From positions 1 through 7,125 of the forward strand of contig ONXT01000142.1 of NCBI GenBank assembly GCA_900321845.1: a stretch of DNA of 7,125 bases, in the 5' to 3' direction. Below the pieces are notes generated by a model. The model did no database searches. It saw only the letters and a program-made list of their open reading frames with translations, and was not told the DNA's origin. The position numbers and the translations under genes are program-made. This document shows positions 1 to 6,602 of this stretch, piece by piece. Origin of the DNA: an uncultured Bacteroidales bacterium. Its GTDB lineage: Bacteria; Bacteroidota; Bacteroidia; Bacteroidales; WCHB1-69. Every line of letters begins with the position of its first letter. Position 1 is the first letter of the stretch.

Positions 1-1577
1 ACACTTTCGGTGCCAAACTGCTTTTGGAAGGCCCCTTCATCAAAATGAAGGAGGAAAACGCACTTTCCCTCGGCTACATTCTTTCCGTCAAGGGCTCCTA
101 CCTGCAATACTCCTCCAAAGCTTTCTACCCATACATTGACAACGGGCTGCCATACAACTACCTGGATCTTTATGGGAAGATTTCGCTCAACAGCAAAAAC
201 GGCAGCAAACTCAACTTCTTCGGCTTCCGTTTTGACGATAAAGTGAACTATACCGACATCGCCACCTACCATTGGAACAACTACGGAGCCGGTGCCAATT
301 TCATGATCATCCCGGGAAAAGCCCCGATGACCATCGAAGGAACCATCGCATACAGCAATTACCGCACCTCATTGGACGACCAGATGGACAAGCCCGACAT
401 GACAAACATGACGGAGCGCGACACGTGCAGCCGACAGAGTTCGCTTGGCGGCTTCAACGCCAACCTTCATTTTTCGTACTACATCGGCAGAAGCGTGCTA
501 CAACTCGGCGCGGAGTTCATGGGCTACACCACCCGCTACATCATCTTCCCCACCGACCAGACCAGCGACCGCGTGGAGACCAAAGACTTCACCACCGATG
601 TCGGACTTTTTATCAAATACAAGTATAACTGGAAGGACAAAATCCTGATTGAACCGAGTTTCCGCCTGCAATACTACGCTTCGTTGGGCGTAAGTTCCCC
701 CGAACCGAGACTGGCGTTCAAGTACAACATCACCCCGAAAATCCGCCTTAAGCTGGCTGCCGGCATGTTCTCGCAGAACCTCGTGGCCGCCACCTCCGAC
801 CGCGATGTCGTGAACCTCTTCTCCGGATTCCTCTCCAGCCCGATGTCCGTCCCCGACACGCTGCTGGGAGGCAAGGAAGCCCGTTCCAGTATGCAGAAGT
901 CGGAACACGCGATTCTGGGTTTGGAACTCGACGTGATTCCCTTCACCACCATCAATATTGAAGGCTATTTCAAGAACTTCTCAGTCCTCACCTCGCTCAA
1001 CCGCTACAAAATGTTCGATACCGATTTGGACTATATGTTTGAGAACGGGCGTGCCTACGGAGCGGACTTTACCGCAGAATTCAACTATAAAGGTCTGTAT
1101 ATCAAATTCGTATATGCTTTGGGCTGGGTAACTCGCTACGATGGCAAGATTCATTACTCACCCCATTTCGACCGCCGCCACAACATCAACCTGCTGGCCT
1201 CCTACAGCTTTGGCAAACGCAAAAGCTGGCAGGTGGACGTTCGCTGGAACTTCGGCACTGGATTCCCATTCACGCAGACGCAGGCCTACTACCCCAACTT
1301 GGATTTATCCAGCTATAATAGCAATTATGTAAGCGCAAATGAAAGCCTCGATTTCATCCTCGCCGACTATAACAAGGGGAAACTCCCTAATTATCACAGA
1401 CTTGATTTAAGCATTAAGAAAGCCTTCCACATCGGAGAGCGCCACGTGATTGAAGTCAGCATCGGCGCAACCAACATCTACAACTATAAAAACGTATTTT
1501 ACAAAGATAGAATCACCAATAAAACGATCTATCAGTTGCCATTGCTTTACAGTCTTGGTCTGAGCTGGCAGTTTTAA
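1..1577 (+). CDS. TonB-dependent outer-membrane receptor, C-terminal beta-barrel part (5' end outside window)
   Basis: The reading frame is open from the first complete codon at position 3 to TAA at 1575-1577, giving 524 residues. The true start, signal peptide and plug domain must lie upstream; the TTG at 24 is not a convincing start. The protein alternates aromatic and polar residues in short amphipathic strands separated by charged loops, as in a large outer-membrane beta-barrel. Near the C-terminus, KLPNYHRLDLSIKKAF followed by GATNIYNYKNVFYKDRITN is the typical closing pattern of Bacteroidota TonB-dependent receptors. The final residues, GLSWQF, end in Phe, as expected for recognition by the BAM assembly machinery. 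Family members import bulky ligands such as siderophores, cobalamin or glycans using TonB energy. Nothing visible identifies the ligand, and no SusD-like partner follows. The next gene starts 2 bp downstream, suggesting co-transcription. The family call is firm; the substrate is unknown. Confidence 0.88.
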   Translation, partial: TFGAKLLLEGPFIKMKEENALSLGYILSVKGSYLQYSSKAFYPYIDNGLPYNYLDLYGKISLNSKNGSKLNFFGFRFDDKVNYTDIATYHWNNYGAGANFMIIPGKAPMTIEGTIAYSNYRTSLDDQMDKPDMTNMTERDTCSRQSSLGGFNANLHFSYYIGRSVLQLGAEFMGYTTRYIIFPTDQTSDRVETKDFTTDVGLFIKYKYNWKDKILIEPSFRLQYYASLGVSSPEPRLAFKYNITPKIRLKLAAGMFSQNLVAATSDRDVVNLFSGFLSSPMSVPDTLLGGKEARSSMQKSEHAILGLELDVIPFTTINIEGYFKNFSVLTSLNRYKMFDTDLDYMFENGRAYGADFTAEFNYKGLYIKFVYALGWVTRYDGKIHYSPHFDRRHNINLLASYSFGKRKSWQVDVRWNFGTGFPFTQTQAYYPNLDLSSYNSNYVSANESLDFILADYNKGKLPNYHRLDLSIKKAFHIGERHVIEVSIGATNIYNYKNVFYKDRITNKTIYQLPLLYSLGLSWQF

Positions 1578-1579
1578 TT

Positions 1580-2524
1580 ATGGAGCCTTTAAATAACAAG
1601 AAGAAAACCATTATCAGCATAGTGGCCACATGCGTTGTCATAACTGGATTGACGGTGTTTTGCGGTTACCTTTTAACGCGCAACAACGTTCTGGCCAAAG
1701 AGAACCAGGAGTTGAGGGCGGAGAACCACTACAGCAACGTGCTCGCCCCTCCCCCACTCCCCGACTCCATCACTTTTGCCGGGGAGAGAGTGCCGCTTGA
1801 CAACATGATGGTGCGCGAGTCCTTGGATCGCGAGCTGACAGCCATCTGCTTTCAGCACGGCACCACGCTGATGTGCCTGAAGCGTTCCGGCAGATGGTTC
1901 CCCCTCATTGAAAAAATCCTCAAGGAGGAAGGACTGCCTGAGGATTTCAAATACCTGTGCATTGCAGAGAGTAGTTTGCAGAATGCAATTTCCCCAGCCA
2001 AAGCCGTTGGTTTCTGGCAATTCCTGGAAGGCACTGCCCGAAGCTACGGCTTGGAAGTGACCGACGAGGTGGATGAGCGCTACGACGTGGAAAAGTCGAC
2101 ACGCGCCGCTTGCAAATACCTGAAAGCCGGCAAACAGTCGTTGGGCAGCTGGTCGCTGGCGGCTGCAGGCTACAATATGGGCACCGGCGGGGTAAGCAAA
2201 AACATGAAACTGCAATCCGTTGATAACTATTGGGACATGTATCTCAATCAGGAAACGGCCCGCTACGTCTTCCGCATCATCGCCTACAAAGCCATCTTTG
2301 AAAATCCGCACATCTACGGCGTGAGAATCGCCCCCGAGGAAAAACAAAAACCTGTAGAACTGGAAGAAGTCAAGATAACTCAAAGCATCGCAAATCTTTA
2401 CGATTTCTGCAAGGAGCATAAAATCACTTATAAGGAACTCAAGACTTGGAATCCGTGGCTTCGCAGCTCCAAATTAACCGTGAAAGATGGCAAAAGTTAT
2501 TCGATTAAAATACCGAAAAAATAG
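1580..2524 (+). CDS. Membrane-anchored lytic transglycosylase, MltD-like (GH23/SLT domain with LysM-like tail)
   Basis: This 314-residue protein should cleave the MurNAc-GlcNAc bond of peptidoglycan on the periplasmic side, forming 1,6-anhydro-MurNAc ends. A basic N-terminus (NKKKT) precedes one hydrophobic segment at about residues 10-32, which reads as an uncleaved anchor, followed by a short charged helix and a proline-rich linker (56-61). The SLT domain spans about 105-245. LPEDFKYLCIAESS contains the predicted catalytic Glu130, SPAKAVGFWQF (138-148) is the substrate-binding motif, and LAAAGYNMGTGGV (193-205) is the usual AYN-type motif. Residues 265-312 (SIANLYDFCKEHKITYKELKTWNP) resemble a degenerate LysM, common in Bacteroidota homologues. 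The ATG at 1580 lies 2 bp after the receptor stop, with no Shine-Dalgarno sequence. It probably serves wall turnover; a specific tie to the receptor or to uvrA is not shown. Confidence 0.9.
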   Translation: MEPLNNKKKTIISIVATCVVITGLTVFCGYLLTRNNVLAKENQELRAENHYSNVLAPPPLPDSITFAGERVPLDNMMVRESLDRELTAICFQHGTTLMCLKRSGRWFPLIEKILKEEGLPEDFKYLCIAESSLQNAISPAKAVGFWQFLEGTARSYGLEVTDEVDERYDVEKSTRAACKYLKAGKQSLGSWSLAAAGYNMGTGGVSKNMKLQSVDNYWDMYLNQETARYVFRIIAYKAIFENPHIYGVRIAPEEKQKPVELEEVKITQSIANLYDFCKEHKITYKELKTWNPWLRSSKLTVKDGKSYSIKIPKK

Positions 2525-2530
2525 AGGAAG

Positions 2531-5359
2531 ATGAACCATAGTGCAGAGGACAAGCTGACAATCATTGGTGCAAGAGAGAACAACCTCAAAAATGTATCGA
2601 TACAACTACCTCATTATCAACTGATTGTCGTAACAGGTCTAAGCGGAAGCGGGAAATCGTCCCTCGCTTTCGACACCATCTATGCGGAAGGGCAACGCCG
2701 CTATATGGAGACTTTCTCCGCATACGCACGTCAATTCATCGGTAATTACGAGCATCCCGACGTGGACAAGATCACGGGGCTGAATCCGGTGATTGCCATC
2801 GAGCAGAAAACGACCAACAAGAATCCACGTTCCACCGTCGGAACCATCACCGAAGTATATGACTTTCTGCGTTTGCTTTACGCGCGTGCTTCTGACGCAT
2901 ACTCATACGTCACCGGAGAGAAAATGATTCGCTACACGGAATCGGAGCTCATCGAAAAATTGATTCAACTTTATGAGAATAAAGATGTTACCATTCTTGC
3001 ACCAGCAGTCAAGCGCAGGAAAGGGCACTATCGTGAGCTCTTCGAATCCATCCGCAAGCACGGTTTTTCGAAAGTGCGCGTGGATGGCGAAATCAAGCCG
3101 CTCACCCTCAACATGGCCGTTGACCGCTACAAAATCCACGACATCGAAACCGTCGTTGACCACCTTACCGTGCGCGAAATCGCCAAAGCGCGCCTCGTCA
3201 ATAGCCTGCGCCTCGCCCTCAAGACCGGCAAAGGCGTGCTGATGGTCCTTGACAACGCGACAGGCGAGATCAAGAACTTCAGCAAGTTCCTCATGTGTCC
3301 CACCTCCGGCATCTCTTATCCGGAGCCCGAGCCCAACACCTTCTCCTTCAACTCGCCCTACGGAGCGTGCGAAAAGTGCAATGGCCTTGGCTTCATCACG
3401 GAAGTGGATTTGGCAAAAATCATCCCCGATGAGACGAAATCCATCCGCGACGGTGCTATCGTTCCCCTCGGCAGTTACAAGAACACACAGATTTTCAGAC
3501 AGATAGAAGCGCTTGGACGTAAATTCGGCTTCTCCATCGACGACCCCATCGGCGAACTGTCGGAACAAGACCTCAATACCATCCTGTACGGGACGGAAGA
3601 GACCATCAAAGTGGAACGCGAGTTCTCAGGGCTCTCGCCGATGACGATGAACTATCAAGGCATCATCAACTTCATTAAGGATTTCGATGTGGAAAGTGCC
3701 CCGGCCAACATCCGCAAATGGATTCAGAGCTTCATGAATGAAATACCCTGTCCGGAATGCCATGGGGCACGCCTGAAAAAGGAGTCGCTCCACTTCAAAA
3801 TCGGCGGCAAAAACATCGCCGAACTTGCCATGATGGACATTTCCGAGCTTACCGCGTGGATCAATGGTTGCCATAAATTCCTGAATGAAAAGCAGAACAA
3901 AATCGCATACGAAGTGCTTCGCGAGATCAAGTACCGGCTGAAGTTTCTGGAAGAGGTCGGCATTCAATACCTTTCGCTGAACCTTCCTGCGAAAGCGCTT
4001 TCCGGCGGTGAAGCCCAGCGCATCCGGCTTGCCACGCAAATCAGCTCGCGCCTCGTCAATGTGCTCTACATCCTCGACGAACCCAGCATCGGCCTGCATC
4101 AGCGCGACAACCACCAACTCATCGAAGCGCTGAAGAAACTGCGCGACCTCGGCAACTCCGTCATCGTGGTGGAACACGACCGCGACATGATGGAAGCCGC
4201 CGACTTTATCGTCGATATCGGCCCGGCCGCCGGCATACACGGCGGACAAATCGTGGCCAGCGGCACCTACAAGGAGATTCTCACAAGCGACTCGCTCACC
4301 GCACAATACTTAAAAGGCAAGAAAAAAATCAGTCCGCCCAAAACGCGCCGAAAAGGGAACGGTCAAAAACTGACGCTGGTGGGGGCGAGCGGGAACAATC
4401 TGAAAGACGTTTCCGTCTCCTTTCCATTGGGCACATTCATCTGTGTAACAGGCGTTTCCGGAAGCGGCAAATCCACGCTCATCAACGAAACGCTCTACCC
4501 AATCCTCAACCATCACTTCTTCAGGGCGGAGAAAAAGCCCCTCCCCTACATTGAAATCGACGGGCTGAAAAACATCGACAAGGTCATCGAAATCAACCAG
4601 CAGCCCATCGGACGCACGCCGCGTTCGAACCCCGTCACCTACATCGGCGTGTTCGACCTGATTCGCGCCCTTTATGCAAGTCTGCCGGAATCCAAAATCC
4701 GCGGCTACAAGCCCGGTCGTTTCTCCTTCAACGTGGTCGGCGGGCGTTGCGAAGAGTGCAGGGGCGGCGGACTGAAAGCCATCGAGATGAACTTCCTGCC
4801 CGACGTATATGTCACCTGCGAGACGTGCAACGGCAAGCGTTACAACGATGAGACACTGGAAGTGCGCTACAAGGGAAAATCCATCAACGACGTGCTGGAA
4901 ATGGACATCGAGACCGCCGTCACCTTCTTCGAGGGCATCCCGGCCATCGCCGAAAAATTACGCACCCTATACGATGTCGGCTTGGGCTACATCAAACTGG
5001 GGCAACCCTCCACCACACTTTCCGGCGGCGAGGCGCAACGCATCAAGCTGGCCGCCGAACTGTCGAAAAAAGACACCGGCAACACCTTCTACATCCTTGA
5101 CGAACCCACCACCGGACTGCATTTCGAGGACATCTACGTGCTCCTCAACGTTCTGAACAAGCTGGTGGATAAGGGCAATACCGTCCTCGTCATCGAACAC
5201 AATATGGATGTCATCAAAATGGCGGATTGGATTATCGACTTGGGACCGGAGGGCGGCAAAGCGGGTGGCCAAATCATCACGGAAGGCACCCCGGAAACAA
5301 TTGTCAAACAAGGCATCGGCTACACGGCCAAATACTTGAAAAAGGAGCTGAAACGATAG
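2531..5359 (+). CDS. uvrA: Excinuclease ABC subunit A (UvrA), class I, complete
   Basis: UvrA is the cytoplasmic ATPase dimer that finds bulky DNA lesions and loads UvrB in nucleotide excision repair. The 942-residue length is normal. The start fits because the protein opens with the family's IIGARENNLKNVSI. First ATPase: Walker A GLSGSGKS (36-43), signature LSGGEAQR (490-497), Walker B YILDEPS (513-519), His549. Second ATPase: Walker A GVSGSGKS (641-648), signature LSGGEAQR (830-837), Walker B YILDEPT (854-860), His890. Residues about 125-250 are the UvrB-binding region and about 290-400 the insertion domain, so this is a full UvrA1 rather than the shorter UvrA2. The C-terminal zinc finger is intact (Cys740, Cys743, Cys763, Cys766). 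The first module is atypical: Cys256, Ser259, Cys280, Cys283, so its second Cys is missing. A separate CPEC pair is at 407-410. The gene starts 6 bp after the transglycosylase stop. An AGGA lies only 2 nt from the ATG, too close to be a standard ribosome site. Confidence 0.98.
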   Translation: MNHSAEDKLTIIGARENNLKNVSIQLPHYQLIVVTGLSGSGKSSLAFDTIYAEGQRRYMETFSAYARQFIGNYEHPDVDKITGLNPVIAIEQKTTNKNPRSTVGTITEVYDFLRLLYARASDAYSYVTGEKMIRYTESELIEKLIQLYENKDVTILAPAVKRRKGHYRELFESIRKHGFSKVRVDGEIKPLTLNMAVDRYKIHDIETVVDHLTVREIAKARLVNSLRLALKTGKGVLMVLDNATGEIKNFSKFLMCPTSGISYPEPEPNTFSFNSPYGACEKCNGLGFITEVDLAKIIPDETKSIRDGAIVPLGSYKNTQIFRQIEALGRKFGFSIDDPIGELSEQDLNTILYGTEETIKVEREFSGLSPMTMNYQGIINFIKDFDVESAPANIRKWIQSFMNEIPCPECHGARLKKESLHFKIGGKNIAELAMMDISELTAWINGCHKFLNEKQNKIAYEVLREIKYRLKFLEEVGIQYLSLNLPAKALSGGEAQRIRLATQISSRLVNVLYILDEPSIGLHQRDNHQLIEALKKLRDLGNSVIVVEHDRDMMEAADFIVDIGPAAGIHGGQIVASGTYKEILTSDSLTAQYLKGKKKISPPKTRRKGNGQKLTLVGASGNNLKDVSVSFPLGTFICVTGVSGSGKSTLINETLYPILNHHFFRAEKKPLPYIEIDGLKNIDKVIEINQQPIGRTPRSNPVTYIGVFDLIRALYASLPESKIRGYKPGRFSFNVVGGRCEECRGGGLKAIEMNFLPDVYVTCETCNGKRYNDETLEVRYKGKSINDVLEMDIETAVTFFEGIPAIAEKLRTLYDVGLGYIKLGQPSTTLSGGEAQRIKLAAELSKKDTGNTFYILDEPTTGLHFEDIYVLLNVLNKLVDKGNTVLVIEHNMDVIKMADWIIDLGPEGGKAGGQIITEGTPETIVKQGIGYTAKYLKKELKR

Positions 5360-5478
5360 GGGGTAACGTTACGACAGCCGTGTAATCAACGACAAATGGG
5401 TATATTGATTATCTTCCGCTTGGAAGTCATCGCGCACGCGGTGGGGTTCTTCAAGTGGGAATTAGATAAGAGAACGCA
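5360..5478. other. Convergent intergenic gap between uvrA and vsr
   Basis: The two gene ends face each other across 119 bp. I see a perfect 10-bp palindrome, GTAACGTTAC, at 5363-5372, and a weak hairpin, CTTCC-GCTT-GGAAG, at 5413-5426. Neither is followed by a T-run on either strand, so no rho-independent terminator can be supported. No gene is supported here. The short plus-strand reading frame starting at 5396 runs backwards into vsr and has no recognisable content. Confidence 0.6.
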
Positions 5479-6117
5479 TCAAGTTTCTGTTTCATCCAGA
5501 TTGGTTCCATATTCCATGGGAGTTTCCGCCGCCATGGGGAGATCCTCATCGGGAAGGAGGATGTATTTCACCGATTTCGGGCCGAAAGTGCGGAGGAAAT
5601 AGTCTTGCAACTTCACTTCAACGCGTTCCATGGTCTGTTCCAGCAGCTTGGGTTTCAGCTGGCACTCCCACACCACAATGACCTGCCAGCCGTTATCGCG
5701 CAAAAGTTGGTAGTTCTTCCTGTCGCGCTCCATGTTGCGGAGGATTTTGCTTTGCCAGAACTCGGTGTTGGTCTTCGGAATTTTGCAACATTCGGAATTT
5801 TGGAGCTGCAAAGTCCCTGAATCGTGAGTTTCGCATTTATTCGGGGTTGCAATTATCTCGTTCTCTCGGGGCTGTTCGAAGAATGAGTCGGCTATTTCCA
5901 AATGGTGTCCGTGCCAAAAGCAGCCGTTGACGAAGATGGCGGTACGATATTTGCGAAGCACGATGTCGGGTTTGCCAGGCACGCCCTTCACATTGAGGCG
6001 GTAGCGGTAGCCGTGACGCCACAACCAGCGACGCACCAGCAGTTCGGGCTTGGTGTCCTTGCCTCGGATGTGCGACATGACGAGGTGACGCTGTGATGTG
6101 GTGAGGGTGTCTGTCAT
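5479..6117 (-). CDS. vsr: Very short patch repair endonuclease (Vsr), T:G mismatch nicking enzyme, with inserted loop
   Basis: Vsr nicks 5' of the T in T:G mismatches left by deamination of 5-methylcytosine. Starting at the ATG at 6117, residue numbers match E. coli Vsr up to His71: Met14 (intercalating position), Glu25, catalytic Asp51 in GKPDIVL, then FVNGCFWHGH with Cys66, His69 and His71. Position 64 is Asn, where E. coli has His. The core resumes at CKIPKTNTEFW (111-121), then NMERDRKN and VVWEC with Cys152 (E. coli Cys117). The residue offset changes from 0 to 35, so a net 35 residues are inserted between zinc ligands His71 and Cys73 (here Cys110 or Cys111). The tail after Cys152 is about 20 residues longer than in E. 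coli and acidic. The total is 212 residues against about 156 in E. coli. A TTG at 6141 would add 8 residues but is less likely. The Nudix gene ends 30 bp upstream on the same strand. No cytosine methyltransferase is in the window. Confidence 0.95.
   Translation of the reverse strand: MTDTLTTSQRHLVMSHIRGKDTKPELLVRRWLWRHGYRYRLNVKGVPGKPDIVLRKYRTAIFVNGCFWHGHHLEIADSFFEQPRENEIIATPNKCETHDSGTLQLQNSECCKIPKTNTEFWQSKILRNMERDRKNYQLLRDNGWQVIVVWECQLKPKLLEQTMERVEVKLQDYFLRTFGPKSVKYILLPDEDLPMAAETPMEYGTNLDETET
5774..5802. repeat. 12-bp direct repeat inside vsr, period 17 bp
   Basis: TTCGGAATTTTG occurs at 5774-5785 and again at 5791-5802, separated by CAACA. On the coding (minus) strand the copies are CAAAATTCCGAA. 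The copy at 5791-5802 encodes Gln-Asn-Ser-Glu (106-109) at the end of the inserted loop. The copy at 5774-5785 is read in another frame and covers the last base of Cys111 through the first two bases of Lys115, in the conserved CKIPK. A 17-bp period is not a multiple of three, so the copies cannot be an in-frame peptide repeat. Confidence 0.9.
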
Positions 6118-6124
6118 TGTTGGG

Positions 6125-6141
6125 TTGGGGCATTTCCCCAA
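6125..6141 (-). repeat. Inverted repeat (hairpin) just upstream of the vsr start
   Basis: On the minus strand, TTGGGG-AAATG-CCCCAA forms a perfect 6-bp stem with a 5-nt loop. It begins 6 nt after the Nudix stop codon and ends 7 nt before the vsr ATG. No T-run follows, so it is not a standard terminator. Its position would put it within the ribosome footprint of vsr, where it could lower translation or protect the upstream message; that role is inference. The alternative TTG start of vsr would lie within the stem. Confidence 0.55.
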
Positions 6142-6147
6142 GCTTCA

Positions 6148-6555
6148 CTAATGATGGGGTAATTTATAGGATTCGTTTTGCAGTTTCTCGATGAGTTCTT
6201 TGTCGGCGGGCAGCCAGTTTACGCTTCCCAATTCATCCCGCGACAGCCAGCGAGCGGCTTCATGTTCGAGGAGTTTGGGACTGCCTTCGGTAATGTGGCA
6301 GAAAAAGCAGTGGAGAACGAGGTGGAAGTCGGGATAGTCCCATTCCACGATTTGGGCGAAGCTGTCGATCTCGATGTGGACTTCAAGTTCCTCCCAGATT
6401 TCGCGGATGATGGCCTGTTCGGGGGTCTCGCCCGGTTCCAGTTTGCCGCCGGGGAACTCCCAATAGTCCTTCCATTGGCCGTATCCGCGCTGGGTGGCGA
6501 AAATGCGGCCCCGCGAGTCGAGGATGATGGCGGCGGAAACAATTTTTTGCTTCAT
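6148..6555 (-). CDS. Nudix hydrolase, (deoxy)nucleoside triphosphate pyrophosphohydrolase (MutT/NudG-like)
   Basis: This 135-residue cytoplasmic enzyme should hydrolyse a nucleoside triphosphate to the monophosphate and pyrophosphate, probably cleaning damaged or non-canonical (d)NTPs. The Nudix box runs from Gly37 to Val59. It includes Glu43, Arg51-Glu52 and Glu55-Glu56, which bind the catalytic metal; the consensus Gly near the end is Glu58. The preceding YWEFPGGK (31-38), the EHEAARWLSRDEL segment (97-109) and the WLPAD near the C-terminus match the MutT/NudG subgroup rather than ADP-ribose or Ap4A hydrolases. The ATG at 6555 gives the family-like opening KIVSAAIILDSRGRIFATQR. It lies 47 bp after the flippase stop and 30 bp before vsr on the same strand, so the three may be co-transcribed. 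The exact substrate (8-oxo-dGTP, 5-methyl-dCTP or other) cannot be read from the sequence; I give no gene symbol. Confidence 0.92.
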   Translation of the reverse strand: MKQKIVSAAIILDSRGRIFATQRGYGQWKDYWEFPGGKLEPGETPEQAIIREIWEELEVHIEIDSFAQIVEWDYPDFHLVLHCFFCHITEGSPKLLEHEAARWLSRDELGSVNWLPADKELIEKLQNESYKLPHH

Positions 6556-6564
6556 ATTGTCAAC

Positions 6565-6600
6565 GATTAAGAGTTTTAATCACTTCATGCGGGTGAAATG
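6565..6600 (-). repeat. Two adjacent short inverted repeats upstream of the Nudix gene
   Basis: In the 47-bp gap before the Nudix start, the minus strand reads CATTTCA-CCCGCA-TGAAGTG (6600-6581; 7-bp stem with one G-U pair in RNA). Sharing its last base is GATTAA-AACTC-TTAATC (6581-6565; perfect 6-bp stem, 5-nt loop), which ends 9 nt before the ATG. Because they share a base, both may not form at once. Neither is followed by a T-run, so termination of the flippase transcript is not supported. I also see no Bacteroidota -7 promoter motif (TAnnTTTG) here. Confidence 0.4.
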
Positions 6601-6602
6601 CC

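Noticed and set aside
24..26. TTG as the true start of the receptor gene
   Set aside because: The frame stays open upstream to the window edge, and the protein would lack the signal peptide and plug domain that the family needs.
1673..2419. Long minus-strand reading frame (248 codons) antisense to the transglycosylase
   Set aside because: It is fully covered by a well-supported gene with all family motifs on the other strand; its translation has no recognisable domain, so it is a codon-bias shadow.
2903..4306. Two long minus-strand reading frames (221 and 226 codons) antisense to uvrA
   Set aside because: Both lie inside uvrA, opposite conserved motifs, and their low-complexity translations mirror the codon bias of uvrA.
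5363..5372. Perfect 10-bp palindrome GTAACGTTAC just after uvrA as an operator or terminator
   Set aside because: A palindrome of this length is expected several times by chance in 7 kb, has no loop or T-run, and lies downstream of a gene, not before one.
5396..5602. Possible 68-residue plus-strand protein in the convergent gap
   Set aside because: More than half of it is antisense to the end of vsr, and it shows no domain and no ribosome site.
6139..6141. TTG as the start codon of vsr, adding 8 residues
   Set aside because: The ATG at 6117 gives the usual family N-terminus and E. coli-like residue numbering; the TTG also lies within the hairpin stem.
5360..6600. Defence island or restriction-modification locus around vsr
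   Set aside because: No methyltransferase, restriction enzyme, integrase, transposase or other defence gene is visible; the neighbours are housekeeping genes.
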